Assembly (NCBI GenBank): GCA_014904845.1 | Contig: MU119213.1 | Location: forward strand, 186,001-250,000 | DNA from: Acephala macrosclerotiorum | Lineage: Eukaryota; Ascomycota; Leotiomycetes; Helotiales; Mollisiaceae | Length of the DNA stretch: 64,000 bases | Reading direction: 5' to 3' | Part shown: piece after piece, positions 1-13,500 of the stretch | How the letters are laid out: each line of letters begins with the position of its first letter | How positions within the stretch are numbered: the stretch's first letter is position 1 | Notes under the pieces: model-generated | What the model was told of the DNA's origin: nothing | The model's database searches: none | The model's input: the letters and a program-made list of their open reading frames with translations, nothing else | Translations under genes and position numbers: made by a program

Positions 1-2961
1 ATTAAGAAACGATCGAAGCCCGGAAAAGCTGGTGAAGGAGGCAACGCAGAGGAGATTCCTTGCGGACCGAGTTGCGCGATATTTGGCCCTCCCCAGAGAT
101 CTGCCATGCGTGTGATGACAGAGAAAGCAAGTCGGCTGGCACCAAGACTTCCGTGGCTGTTGGTGATAGTTCTCGCTAAACTAGTAACAGATTCGATCAA
201 AGACTCGAAGAAGCCTTGGTTGGCATCGCTGACTAGAACTGAGCCAAGGTCATTATTGAGGATGATCTGGACGAAGGTGAGATATTCTCGTCGCAGCTCA
301 GCAAGTTGGATTTCATCATCAGTTCCAGTGATTGGCTCTGCCAGACCTGCAAAGACTCTTTGTAGAAGAGGCGTCAGGAGTGAGTCCAAGACAACGTAAA
401 TTTCTTTCTTAAAGCCGAAGACGACCGCATCCAACAAACGCAGAAACATAGCCATCTCGTCCTTGGAAGAGCTTTGAGACAGCAATCCATCAATCCAGCG
501 AGGAAGGAGCGGAAGCATGCCTATTCCCAAAACGCCCATCATTCTTGAGAAAGCAGCTCTTGCTGCAGTACGGATATCATAAGAGCTCTTCAAAGCTTCA
601 AGAGCAATCAAGATTGCCTCTGCTGCTCTACTGAATTCTTCCGATATTTCTTTACGAGGAGCATTTGATGCTGTTGCGGCATTGCCAGGAGTCCAATCGG
701 AGAAACCATGAGCTAAAGTACCTAGAGCCATGATAACGTGGTGGATTTGTAAGACAGCTTGGGCATCTCCAGATTTAGCTAGTGGTAAGCTTCTCTCTAT
801 CTCCAAGAATAGAGGTTCCATGATGGTTCGCACGTATAGGATTTGCGTCGCAACAGGAGTCGTAGAAGTTGAAGAAATGCACCCAATCGCTTCAAATAGA
901 TAAAGTTGGCCGTTGAACGTAGCATCAGCAGAGTGGTCGCTTTCATCGGAAGACATATCGTCATCTGCCGCGCTGTCATTTGGTACTTCGGCCTTTATTG
1001 GAAGCAGGTCGCTGATAGACTGGATCACAGTCTCGGCCACATTCCCGACATGAGCTCTGAGATGCTTGACGAATCGATGGAACAAGTACCAGGAGCGTGT
1101 TCGAACTCTGATGTGGTTGTGGTGGACCAGACGAACAAAGTGCTCTAAGACTTGGGGGATATAGCGAGTCTCGGTCTCGAAGAAGGAGCAGTAACGGACA
1201 CAAATTTCCATATACTGCAGCTGAATGGCAGGATGAGCAAAGGATGCAATGCCTTGCATAAGTTAGCACGTATTCTTCCAATACCAGCGAATCTCTTACC
1301 AGATTCAACCATCTTCGACATCATAGTGATCAATCGCCGAGCAGCCTCGCTTGAAGGCTCGCTTTTGGCATAAAGACCACCATTAGGGACCGTTAGTTCT
1401 CCAAACAGATACATTTCATGCAATGCCAAGTCCAAATCACGCCAATCCATTTGGCCGCCTTGTTGATCGAGTTGCTGGAAGGTGTTCCCAACCACGTTGC
1501 TCAGAATCTCGATATACAGGCCTTGGTCCACAGCAGCAACGCTTTTCTGCAAGACCTGTAACCGCTTTCGTAGCTCCTGGAATTCTGCCTCATCAGTCTG
1601 TTCGTCCTCGTTGCCCCATGAAGAGGTCTCGTCATATCGCATTTTCTGAATTATGGCATTAAGTATCGGTGTCAACATAGCAGAGTACTGTGGCGGAAGT
1701 GGTTGGACTCTGCGTAGGAAGGTAAGGAGGTCTGTGAGAGATGGTATGACAGTCGAACATATTTCGTCGTATTCGTCAGAGAAGAAGCGAAGGAGGAGGG
1801 GAAGGAAGGATTGGATGAGTTGTTCAGCTTGTGCTCGAGTTTCTGTTTCCGCAGAATTGTCTTCGAGGACTTTCACAATGTCTGCGACCGCGTTGTTGAC
1901 CAGCTTAGCAACAGACTCTGCAAGATCCGTGTCGTAGTTGGAGGTTGTGCGTAGTTCGTTGAGTGCTGGGCTGGCGATGAGTTGCGCAATGACTTCTCCT
2001 AAGTTGAGGAACATAATCATGCTAATCTTGTCGGAAGCCTTCATCTTTTTGGATACGATTTCCGTGAACGTATCGATTGCTGCATCTCGGACCCTGTCTT
2101 CTCTATTCCCTGCGTTCGTCCGACCAACGAGCTGGAACAGGAGAGTCAAGAAATCTTGGTTCACGATCAGGGAGATATCGATCCAGCTAATCCATTTGCC
2201 CAAGACTCTCAGACACATTCCCACCGCAACATCATCCCGGTCTGTCCACTGTGTCAAAATTTCCCGCCAAGACGAGGCTATCTTTGGCACATCACGAGCT
2301 CTCATGATATCCTTCAACTTGGTATTCCGCTTTGTCTCTTCATTTGGACGGCTGAGGAGGACATCGGCAATCTCATCGTGAATAGACCCAAGAATCCGTA
2401 GGTATAGAACAGTGCCCACAAGATTATCCCTTGCTCCATTATTTTGAAGACTGGTCAGCGCCAGGAAATCGTCGATGAAGGCCTCCCAACCCTGCTTATA
2501 GGAAGCAATGAAGAGGAATGTGAGGGTCTGCGTGAGCTTATTCTGAAGATGTGCCGGGTCGACTTGGTCCTGGTTTCCGGAGCCATATATCCGCCTAACA
2601 TACTCCAGCAAAGTCTCCTTGATATGGCTCAAGCTTTGGTTGTCCAGCTGCTGCGTCTGAATGGCATTGTTGACCACATCCAAGGACACCAGTCTTACAA
2701 CGTCAGAGCACTTGGGTGTTCTTGTGAAGAGGGTCACGCAGGCTTGGCGACCCGAGGCATCGGAGCGGAGCTGATTGAGGAAATCGAAAGCTTGAGCTTT
2801 GAGACTCTGGTCTGAGGAAGGATTCCACGCGATTTCGATTGCGTTCTCGACCTGATAGGAAACACAAAGTTAGAATGGGTTTAAGTATTACAGAGCAGGT
2901 GTGTTGACACGCCGCCATGGCCGCCCTTTATACAGCGAAGGCAACTTACTTGAGTGTCCAT
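1..2961 (-). CDS. LOS1: Exportin-T (tRNA nuclear export receptor), 3' end cut by window
   Basis: Exportin-T is a karyopherin-beta that exports mature tRNA from the nucleus with RanGTP. Three exons are readable: 2961-2950 (only the codons for MDTQ), 2851-1300 and 1252-1. The introns are 2949-2852 (gtaagt...cag) and 1299-1253 (gtaaga...aag), and frame is kept across both. The N-terminus continues VENAIEIAW, then [10 protein letters not shown] and TLFTRTPK, as in fungal Los1. Further on are [20 protein letters not shown] and [14 protein letters not shown], which are exportin-T hallmarks, and the readable end is near FPGFDRFL. About 938 residues are visible; the family is usually just over 1,000, so roughly the last 80-90 lie outside. 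The first exon is only 12 nt long, which ORF callers miss. Identity rests on recognised motifs and helical-repeat character. Confidence 0.93.
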
Positions 2962-3856
2962 GACAGCCCACTCGCAGAGTGCAAGCAAGATAAAGGTTTG
3001 TTATCAACTTCGGCGGACAGTAAATACGCAGCTATGGTGGTGGCAGAAGCTGGTGTGCTGCATGTGCATGCTTTGGGAGGATCCGCTATGGAGTCATATT
3101 TTTTTTTTAAGTCGGGTCGGTGACGAAGGCTGAGCACAATTTTAAATCTTTGGGGATTGGTCTGATATTGACAACAATGTTGAATAGATCAAAGTAGGTA
3201 TGCGAGAGTTTGGCTGTGGGTAAAGAGCTGGTCCTGAGTTCAAGTTCAAATGTTCGGTGTGGCTCCAGGCACTGACATTAAATCACTGGTGGGGTGCTGC
3301 ATTTGGGCCGCATTCAGCCTTTCTCGTAGCCTTGCCATGATTGGAGCACGCGACACCCCTTTTCTCACCGAAGAGCTCCATCGCCTTTGCTGGTGTTTTG
3401 CTTGCCTTCTATCATCTGAACATAGGGTTGAGTTTTATGGTCTCACGATGCAAGTTTAGACGCAATCTGTCTACTTGACTTTTATTATTTTTCAATACAG
3501 CTCATCCCATCCGGACAATGTGAATATGAGCAGGAAATGGAAGGTGCAGCAGAACCATGAACGCCAGCAATGAGATGATCTATCCCACCAATCTAAGAAG
3601 CGCCCAATCTGTCACGTAAATACAGACAAGATCTGATGCTCAGAAAAACTCCTGCACCTAGGAAGGTCACCATCATCAGAAGGTCGAAGGGAATGAAGAT
3701 AGCAGCAAGCAGGAAGCCCATGCCCGTTTTTCGCAGCCATCGAAGGTTGGCATCCGAGATGTGATGTTCGGCAGAATGGTCATCCTGGCTAATATCATCT
3801 GAAGTAAAGCCATCATCCTTGTGCTGATGCGGGTCGTAATCATTGTCGGAATCGGG
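2962..3856. other. Intergenic region upstream of exportin-T and downstream of the J-domain gene
   Basis: About 0.9 kb between two minus-strand genes. It holds the exportin-T promoter (next to 2961) and the 3' flank of the TPR/J-domain gene. Only short unsupported ORFs are present, and I see no RNA gene or repeat. Confidence 0.5.
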
Positions 3857-6052
3857 TCATTGAAAGGAGAAGCCTCCAGGGAATCCTTGTGGAGGTCCTC
3901 TCGATCGCCCTCCGCCTGGCATACCCCCTCCAAAGCTGTGGAAACCTCCTCCGCCTCCGCGACCACCTCCACCCATTCCTCCCATCTGGGCACCGAACAT
4001 CTGCATCAAAATCTCTGGATCGATGCTCATACCGCCACCCATTCCACCACCTCCAAAGCCTTCCATCGGATCAATAAGATCCTCACCGCTATCATATCGG
4101 GCACGCTTCCTGTGAAATCGTTAATATCATATCCAAAACATCCTTCATGGCAGACTTACTCGGGATCACTCAAAGTCTCATAAGCCTCACCAATCTCCTT
4201 AAACTTCTCCGCCGACTCTTCGTTATCTGGGTTCTTGTCAGGATGGTGAATGATGGCAGCCTTTCGGTATGCCTTCTTGATCGCGTTCTCATCCGCCTCC
4301 TTCTCAACACCAAGAATCTTGTAGTAGTCCTTTCGCTTGCTCTTCTTCAACTCCAATTCTGCACTTCGGATTTCCCTAGCGAGACCAGCATCCTGAGGAT
4401 CTTGCTCCTGTAATTCCTTGAGCTCACGAACCGCTGCTTCCCAATCACCGGCTTTTCCCAGGGAAGTCGCCTTCGTCTTCTTGGCCTTGGTGTATGAAGG
4501 ATCCAGGGAAATCGCCTTTTCGCAGTCGGCAATAGCGCCCTTAAAGTCCTTGAGATGCTGACGACACAGCGCTCGGTTTTGGAGAAGCTTGGAGTTCGTG
4601 CCCTTGTTCGTGGGATCAACTTCGAGTGCTTCCGTGTACTTGTCTAACGCCGCTTGCCAACGTCCAGCCTTGTATTCCGCATTACCATCAGCCTTCATTC
4701 TGTCCAACTTCTGAACCATTCTCAAATATTTGACGGCGTCTTTGAAATCTGGGTCACAGTTCAGAGCGGATCGGAAATGATTGATTGCCTTTTCGTTGTC
4801 TCCTTGTGCGTAAAATGCCCTTCCGCGCAATACCAGAGCCTCCGGATCCTGTTGGTTGTTTCGCAGCAGAGACATGGCAACATTTTGTGCATCACCTAAA
4901 GCATTAACATTGCCCATCTTCAAATAAGCCTCTCCTCGCATCAACTGCCATTTTCGTGGCCTTTGTGCTCCCTGACCCAGTAATTTTTCAGCCTGGTCAA
5001 GGGCATGTAAAGCCATGGACCCAGTAGTGCCGTTTCTCAACGCATCCTCAGCGACCTTAATATGTTGTAGCATGGCCCTTGCAGGGGCAACATCTTTGGC
5101 AGATGCAGGTGGTTGAATGCGAGCATATGTGTCCAGAGCATCTTGAGGACGGCCTAAGCTTGTGTATATGCGTGCGAGTCGGAGGAGAATCTTGGGGTTC
5201 TTGGGTTCGAGTTCGTCTGCTCGGGTGCAGTCTTCTAGTGCATTGATATACTGGCCATTGGAGATGTATGCTGCGGCTCGATTATTGAGATATGTGGCGG
5301 AAGTGGGTTGTGCTTCGACGGCTGTTAAGAACACGTTAGCCAGTAATCATGAAGGCTATATTCCAGGTGTCCTTGCCTTTCGTGTACTCTTCGATAGCCT
5401 TCTTATAGTCCTTCGCCTTGTAAAATTTGTTGCCGGCAGCCTTGAAGGCTTCAGCCTCATCTGCTGCAGAAGCAGGTGCTGGTGTAGGACTTGTAGGGTT
5501 CGACTTGTGTGGAGGAGGGGTTGGTCCCTCTTGTACCTTTTCCTTTGGACTGTTCACAGGACCATTCGTACCATGCGTCTTTGGGGTTGGTCCCTCTTGT
5601 GCCTTTTCCTTTGGACTGTTCACAGGACCATTCGTGGCATGCGTCTTTGGGGTTGGAGTCTCGAAGGAGCCTGGTACATTTGCCTGTGGTGGGGGTGAGG
5701 TGGGCGCCGCAATAGGAAACCCACCCTCGTTGTCAATGTCCATACGGTCTGGATCGGACATACTGGAGAACGCTGAGTATCGGCGCAGCTCCTCTGGTGG
5801 AAGGTTGAGAGGGTGTGAATTCGGGTCGTAGGGATGACGGGGTGACTGCGGGACAGATTTTTGGAAACTGCGGCTGCTTCTAGAAGATCCTTGCGCGGGC
5901 CTGATATTTTCTTCCTTGGCTTTGCTGGATTTTGAAGATGCAGATGAGACGGATTTCTTTGGCGGAGACCTCGACCGAGAGGAGGTTGATTCTTCGTCGC
6001 TTGCCTCGGCCTTCTTGGAGGGTTTTTTAGGTGACCTAGAAAAGAGGTTCAT
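3857..6052 (-). CDS. TPR and J-domain co-chaperone (DNAJC7/TPR2-like)
   Basis: Probable Hsp70/Hsp90 co-chaperone of 696 residues. Exons are 6052-5377, 5321-4160 and 4109-3857. The N-terminal ~200 residues are Ser/Pro-rich and disordered, with a 22-residue tandem duplication (PTPKTH[A/G][11 protein letters not shown]). TPR units follow, from about residue 205 ([20 protein letters not shown]) through ~550. The J domain comes next, with YYKILGV and the essential HPD ([11 protein letters not shown]), ending SDPEKRARYD, and then a Gly/Met-rich tail with [12 protein letters not shown]. The arrangement TPR-then-J is that of DNAJC7. The first intron (5376-5322) has a GC donor (AAAG|gcaagg) and a ctaac branch site; it is needed to give YTKAVEAQP. 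The second (4159-4110) is gtaagt...cag. The start at 6052 is the first ATG of the open frame. Confidence 0.92.
5321..5377 (-). other. GC-AG intron of the TPR/J-domain gene (bases 5376-5322)
   Basis: The donor reads AAAG|gcaagg and the acceptor ttaacag|CC, with a ctaac branch motif about 14 nt upstream of the acceptor. The splice restores K-A-V-E-A in the first TPR. Nearby GT dinucleotides give the wrong phase, so a non-canonical GC donor is the best explanation. Confidence 0.82.
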
Positions 6053-7516
6053 TTGAAATAGCTCCCGCAGGTCACGGTGGTGGTGGGAGTTTGGTGTGGT
6101 CGTGTGTAGGCAAGCCAAGTGCAGGTAACCGGTTCCGCTGTAGTGGAGGACTGGTGAAGGATGGTTGGCTCAATCCATGCACCCGGAACAGAGCTATCTC
6201 TTTCGTACTATTTTGATTTTGATGAGTCGTTTGCTTTATGCGTCCGCGGTGAGAATTCGAACTCTAAGAGAGACCGGCGGGGAGGTGCAGAGAAAAGTTG
6301 TTTGTGTGCAGGAGAGGGAGGGTGTTGCTGGGAGCCTTGGGTCAGAGTTGTTTGGGTGCAGCACCGTTGCAGTGGGCGTCAATAAATTTGAGCTTTCCAA
6401 TCATTGCTTCTTACATCCTCACCGGGGCATTCTGTCTGCCTGACATGAACCGTGCACTGGCCACAAAATTATCGTTCGGTGACGGGGTTGGGGGGGCCCT
6501 TTGATTTCATGGGATTCTGGAAGCTTCGAATTGAAAGTGCGAGATGGATGGGAAGGGACATCCGGGAGGACACGATTTTATATTACGAAGTATTTCATAA
6601 AAGATTCATAAAGTCGATGCTCTTCCGCGATCTTTCCTATCCCTGAATTTCTTATCTTGCAATAACACATGTCCTTCTTGAAAGACTGAATTATATGTTC
6701 ATCATGTGATGGTCATCAAAAAGCAATTAATTATATTCTTCAGCCTCGTCACCAAGTGAAGCAACAAAGACCGTGCCAGATCCACTGCCGCAGAAGTGGT
6801 CTGATGCATGAACTGCGGGGAGATGGCTAGACCGGGGAGGGTTGTATTCTTATAAAGCAGCAGAATTGGAGTTGTGTAGTGGCGCTAAATGATTTGTGAA
6901 TAATTGTTGGTGGTTGGCTATGATATGGAAAATGCATAATAGTTCCCACTACAGTATGCTATCATAACTATGCAAGACAATTTCATGAGCAGAAGCATAG
7001 CGGCAACTACAAAAAAAAACAGGTCTCAATATCTTCAACAGCCAGAAACATTGCTTGTTTCGGCCCGAAGCGTTCCTTCATGCTTTGTTGTGCATCGTTG
7101 CTGTTTTTCTCCTTTTCGGTCGACCAAGAGTCAGCAACGCAGTGGCATGCAGCGTTTCCAAGAGATTCTCATGTCATCCTTCAAATTCTGGACGATTGGG
7201 CAATGATCATTCAAGACGAAAGAAATGATTGGCAGTGGTTGGCATAGCTACAAACAAAAAAAGATCATTGGATATTCTTCGATGTGGCCATTCGCAGATC
7301 CGACGAATGGAAATCAAGGAGGCTTGCGAGTTTCTGTTTACATGTCCCAAACGAGCAATTATTCGAGGGGTCGAATATTCTGTGGGTGTGTTGTCACTGC
7401 TCATTCGCATGTTGATTCGAGATGGCTGAAGGTGAAGTCCGTAGAGGTTCAATTTCTCTACACCTGAACTCCTTCCCAATGCATAACTCCGTCGCCAATG
7501 CCATCTCATGAATCAA
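6053..7516. other. Intergenic region between the J-domain gene and separase
   Basis: About 1.46 kb holding the promoter of the J-domain gene (6053 onwards) and the 3' flank of separase. It becomes AT-rich from about 6540 to 7000. No convincing ORF, tRNA or repeat was seen. Confidence 0.5.
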
Positions 7517-10500
7517 TCATTCCAAGTACACCGGAACACCATAGATGCACACTGAAGCACCGTTCAGATACCTCAAATTACAGGCCGCTCTCCCTCTCGC
7601 CACTGCTTCCGCCAAAGACACATTATGCTGCACCTCTTCAACCTTCTTCCTGCCTTTCCCTTTCACTTGAGTCTCAAGTTCAAGAAGACCCCAATGTTCG
7701 AAAGTGCTCTTTGCGAATCGATCGATATCCCTGTCTGTCACGTCCCATAAGGTAGCTACCAAAGCTGGACAACCAGCATGCATGTAGTTGACAGGGGGCC
7801 CATATGGCTCGAATTCTCCCGCCTCGGTCAGTGCACCGCTACTACAGCCCATGAGCATCGTGACCGCACACGTCTCGAGTTTTCTGATTTCCTTAGCACG
7901 GATGTATTGTGCTCCACTGCCATGTCCAAAGTACAGAAATAGATCTTTCGATACCAGCTGTTCCTTGAACTCTTCTTCCAAAGGGCTACGGTTAGTGATA
8001 CCCTGCCATCCATCAAGCTTCTCGAGGCTCGTCTGGAATGTCGTTTGCGTGTTCTTGAGATCTCCTTCAGGGTTGAGAATGTATGATCCCTTGGCTCGGC
8101 TGATGTAATGGCCTTCTGCTGTATCGACAGTCGTTGGTTTCTGTTGAGCAAGAATTCTGTCTCTCAAACAGCCAAGTGAAGGCACTCGAGAAACTGCGAG
8201 ACCATCCATACAGGGCAACGACTCCCATGGCAGAGAATGCAAGGCTTTATCCAGCACAAGGATAGTGTGCCTGTCCTCTTCAGCATGACCAGAAGAGTAA
8301 ACCGCAGTATGGTACGATCGCAATGCATCATGTGTTTCCACCACAATTGAATCAAAGTCAATTTCGGCGTATGCGTTTAATTCTCCGTGGAATTGCAGTA
8401 CATCAACGACAAAGTAGAGCAAGTCAGTCAGGGGCTCTGACAAGTCGCATTCCTCGTCCGATGCATCACCTAAGCCAATAAAGAGATCCAAGATTCTAGT
8501 GTCCAAAGTAACTCGAGGAGCTGCATGCTTCCCTCTGGTTTTTCGCCTCGAGGGAAGATGTCTATCCAGGATATTCGAAAAAGACTTTTGAAAGCGGGAA
8601 AGAAGGTCGGCATGCCTGACATGCTGCGAAAATATGCCAGTGAAGCCGCCTAGCCAGACTTTCTCAACGTTCTCAAGAAGATCTCTGAGTCGTGCGTCCA
8701 GGGCCTCCCTTTCCTCCCACCAAGCCTTCTTGTCATCCCGGTTTATACGATTAGCAGCATCATGAGAGCTTTCATTTGCGAGGACTAGAATCTCCATAAG
8801 TTCTGCACGTCCTTGCTCAAACCCAAAGACTTCCTCGTCTGCATCCATGGAGTTGTGTCGTCCAAGGGGAAGGCGGAGAATGAATGGATTAAGGCCTGCT
8901 TGTAATTTGGAGATACTAAGCTCTTGTCGACTGTCGCCTAAGGATATAGAGATTACCGTCCAAGACTTCGGTATGATATCGATGTATTCTCTCTGGAATC
9001 GAGTCATATCACAGGATAATCCCATACTCGATCTTCTGGCATCCCGCGAGGCTGTTTGGGGCCAACATATCTCATTGAACTTCAACGTCGCATGAGGGTC
9101 GACGAGGATTGCTTTACGCTCTCGCCGTAGGGCGAGGGTCCTGGCGGTCTCGATTGAGCTGCTGGCAAGACCTGGAGACGTTATCGTCCGCCCTTTCGCC
9201 TGACCGACCGCAGACAATAAGATAGCAACACTATTCAGAAGTGCTGATGTCTTGTTGATTACGGGAAGAGGCGCAATATGGACGGCGATAGAGTGTACTT
9301 CCAGCAAAAGTTTATGAGCTTGGCGAAGTTTATCGAAGAAGCCCCCAGGAACAGGACTCTTTGAGCCACTGCGGTCTCTGTTGCCCCTGGCCAATGTCTT
9401 CCGTGGCGGAGAATTTTTGACTGCAGATAACCTGTCTCCCACCTTCTCAGCCTTCGACTGGCCTAGAACGGATGGGAATGAAATGGTTGAGTCTTGCAGC
9501 ACAGAATACACGGGATCACCATCCATCTGTTCGAGGCTCTCCTGCAGCCATTGTTTCGCGGTCGCGAGGTCTTGGTGAACAATGTCGATCTGAGTGTGGG
9601 TATATTTGGCGGTTTCCTCGAGAATTGATTCCGTAGCAGCTCCAGATCCTCCTTCCATAAGAAATATCACCTTCTGGCGGAGGACGGTAGCCAAGAACGA
9701 AGTAATTTGTCGACATTCCTCAGCTATTGATATCACGGGTTCCACTGGGGACTTTGCTCGAGCAGTCGCCTTGGATTTTGGGGCTTGTTTGACACGGCTA
9801 ATTGTTTTCCGTGGGGCAGGTGCTTTCTTCGCGATTGTCAATTGCGACATTTTTTCTTCCAAGACGTCGGACTCGTCTGAGACTTTGTCGAGCATATCGA
9901 TGTAATCAGCCTTGGCAATTACTTTCAATATTCTCTCAGCGGTATTGAAGGCCTCTAACCCGGAGTCGAGATCTCCGAGAAGTCCATGCATAATCCCCAG
10001 ATGATATGATAGTGTCGCGCTCTCTCTGCTCGTGGTGTTTGGTAGGCATCGTCTTTGAGCGCTCATCAAGAAATCAGAACCTTTGTCCAAGACTCCAGAC
10101 CTTAGCCATGCACTTCCCAGATTGATAGAAGCCATGGCTAGATGGACTTCTGATTCCGCCATCTCGGCAACTTTCCGAGCCTGCTCTGCGTAATATATCA
10201 TCTCTTGAGACATTCCGTTGTGCGCGAACAGTTGAGATACATAACTGAGACATCGGAATAGAGACGGAACTAACGGCCACAAGCCCGATATAGTCGAGAC
10301 TGAATCGGGATGCTGAGGTACTGTGACTGAGATTGTCGAAACATTGAGCTGCGACACCTCTTCCGTCAGTTTTTCTGTTTCGGTCGGAGGTTTTGTGCTT
10401 TCTTTAGAGATGGTTCTCCGTTCTTGCTTCTCGACGATCGCCCACGCACGTCGAAGGATTCGGACACCTTGCTTGGCCTGGCTTAGAGCAGCATGCGCAG

Positions 10501-13500
10501 CTCCACGCTCATAGGCAAGCATTGCATGTATGATGTAGGCCTGAGAAATCAAAATTTGCATTCGGTTTTGCTCCATAGGTTTCGAATTTGACTGTGAAAT
10601 CGAAAAGTTTGCTGTCTCCTGGGAATACAACTCCTGGGCACAATTCAAAATCTCTTGCCTACATACTGTTAGATGCGATTTGTTCGTAGGCCTGAGAGTT
10701 CTTACGCTTTATCGAAACTTCCAAGAGCAAGGAGATACTCGCAATACGCTAGCTTACAATGTAATCTGGAGTACGAAGTGACCCCGTTGCGGCTTGAGTA
10801 AGTTGTAGCTCTGTCAAGTGCCAATCCTGCTTTCCCTGTGTAGCCCAATTGAAGCCATTGACTTCCCAGGCGTACAAAATTGAGGACCAGGTCATCAGGG
10901 GCAACAAGACTTTCGCAAAACTCATTAAGATCAGTATTTAGCTTTAGCGTTGCGAGCGCCAGAGTATCGTGCCCCTTCATGTTAAGATAATCCGCCATAA
11001 CCTGCAGCTGAACAAGCAATCCAGGCACATCTTCGATTTCTTGTACAAAGGCCGTTAAAGTCTCACAACGTTTCCGACTCGCTGACCACGATGAGAGGAC
11101 CTGCTTGAAAACTTCAACCTGTGGTCGTTGCTGTCGAAGTTGTAATAGTGCAGTCGTCAGAGTTTTGAGGTGGTTGCAATAGCGTTGTAAGCCTTTGTCT
11201 CGAGTGCTGTCGACGATGAGGTCCTCCACTCGGGAAGGTTCTAGATCCTTCTCGAGAAGTCTGAATCCTTCCTCAGTGCGGTCGAATTCAAGACTAAGTA
11301 GCCTAGCAAGCACACGCAGCCGGCGCAGAGGGTATCTTTTTGTGTCGTAGATGCCCAGCAGGTCTGTAATAAGATTGGACTGAAGGCTTTTGGCGGCTTC
11401 TGAATCAATCAATCGTTTGCACAGTATTTCCAGTTGGTATTCGAGGACTGCCGCTTTCTCGTCCTCTGACCATCTCTCATCAAGTAGTTTCCCTTGAGCA
11501 GCAGGCTTCAAGCATTTGAGACCAACCTTCAACAAGCTCTCCAAGGTTCGGCCAAACGATCTTGACTGATCACTTTCGTCCCAAACTGCGTCCAGTGGTT
11601 TTGACCCGGCGTTCTCAGCTATGGCGGATAGGATTCCATCTTCAATCATTTCATCCCGCACTAATAATAGTGTTTGGTATACTTCATCATATCGTTTTAT
11701 CGATTTAAAGAATTCCGCCATTCGCTCTAGTTTCATAGTGAACTGAGCGAGACGTTTCTCGTGTTTCGGTCGAGTTCGGATACAGTCGATTGAACGTCGC
11801 ACGGCTCGCATCTGCTGTCCTTCCTTGGTCTTTTCGGGGTTTCGTCTCATATTCAAAAATTGAGTGAAGTAAAGATTCGATATTCGTGCATAATGTGTCG
11901 ATCCGCTGTCTTCAGACGTAGAATCCTGCCCATTCGAGAAGAGTCTGTCAAGAAGTAGAACGCAATCTTGGAGTTTCGAATCCACAAGATCCCATGAAAT
12001 CTGATCCTGTCCAATGAGCATCTTAACGAGGAACAATGCGGAATCGATAGAATTCAAGGCGGATTTGGTGATGAATTGTCTTCGCTGTTCATGACGAACA
12101 ACGTCTTTGGTCGAAGACTTTGCGTCAGGAGGATTTCCAAGATACCTCAGTGCCAGTCGTGGGCAAAGAAAAATCAAAGATTCGCACATCTGGCGCATAC
12201 CGTCACTGAGAGTGACGCCAGTACTCGATTCCGACGATTCTCTAAATTGGGAAAGAACACTGATTGCGGATCTTCTTGCACCGGAAACCTCGTTCATCAA
12301 CTCATCTATCTCTGAAGATTCGCCTCTGAATGGTCTGTCCAACTCTTCCAGGAGAGAGAAGAGCAGTTCCTCACTGTCGCCCTGCCCAGAGATCCTTCGA
12401 AGAGTCAATCCCACGAGTCTTGCAACGACGGAGCACCGCTTTGCTTCCGAGTCAACCCGTGCATCCGAGAAATCTTGCATCTGTTTCGTCCACTTGATAG
12501 CATCTTCAATACAATCTGCTTCCCTTGCCAAAGATCCTAGTAATTGATAAATCCCGCTTAATACCGTCTTGAGAGGTCGTGGTTGTGGCTTGTTAGTGCA
12601 GTCGGATTGAAAAGATAGGAGGTCCTCGGCTAATCTTAGTACTATTTCGTAGGTGTCACGGCCACAACATTGGCTTCGGCGAGCAAAGGTTGAGAGACAG
12701 CGGAGAAAAGGGTCGCATATATCCTTCGCTAGATCGCCTCGATGCTTTGCGAGGCCCCACCACAGAAAGCGATCATGAAGTGCCAGAGTTTGTAGCTGAA
12801 CAGCTACTTCGGGGCTGGCACCGAGACGAGGTTCCAATGCCAGAGCATCATCTGCTGAAGATAAACTTGGACAGAGTGACAAGACAAGTTCAGAGAGTGT
12901 CTGCAGCTGTCGAGCGATCTTTTCTGTTTGCTTTTCTGTCTGACTTTCCTTGGCTGCCAGAAGCAACAGTCTTGTTGGCGAAGACGGGTGATCGAGTTTC
13001 AAAATAGGAAGCGCGTCTTCGGCTTGCTTTGGTTTCCGGGACGAGGTCATAAGTCTCAAGACTTGCAGCTGAGTTGTGACTACCAACCCTAGCTTGGCTC
13101 CTGTGAACACAATATTTCCGAAGTCTAGAAGGCTAGCTAAGGTTGGAGCTGCTGAAGTGGTACTTGTTTTTGGCGCCGGACCTGACTTCGCTGTTTTCGT
13201 AGATTCGACGGCTTCCAGTCGTCGTTTCAAAATGCGCAATTCCTTTACAGCCAGGTCGTCCAAACCCAGAGAAACCAGTTTCCCAACCAAGGTAGACATT
13301 CCATTCTCGAGCTGCAGAGGCGGCAATTCCATTCCTGGTGATTTCGAAGCCTGTAATGTCCTCAAACAAGCAAACCCTACTCTAGCACATTCCGCCATTG
13401 GTCGGTGAGTGGAATTGGTGATTGAGGCCGAAGATGAGGACCTGCTTTCCCTGATGTTTGGAGTACTTATGACTCTGTTCAGTGACCGAGGTTGTAACGG

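Noticed and set aside
976..1308. ORF in the exportin-T region suggesting a separate small gene
   Set aside because: It spans the 47-nt intron and shifts frame; the spliced exportin reading explains it.
5427..5831. 134-codon plus-strand frame opposite the J-domain gene
   Set aside because: Mirror of the repetitive Pro/Ser coding strand; no independent evidence.
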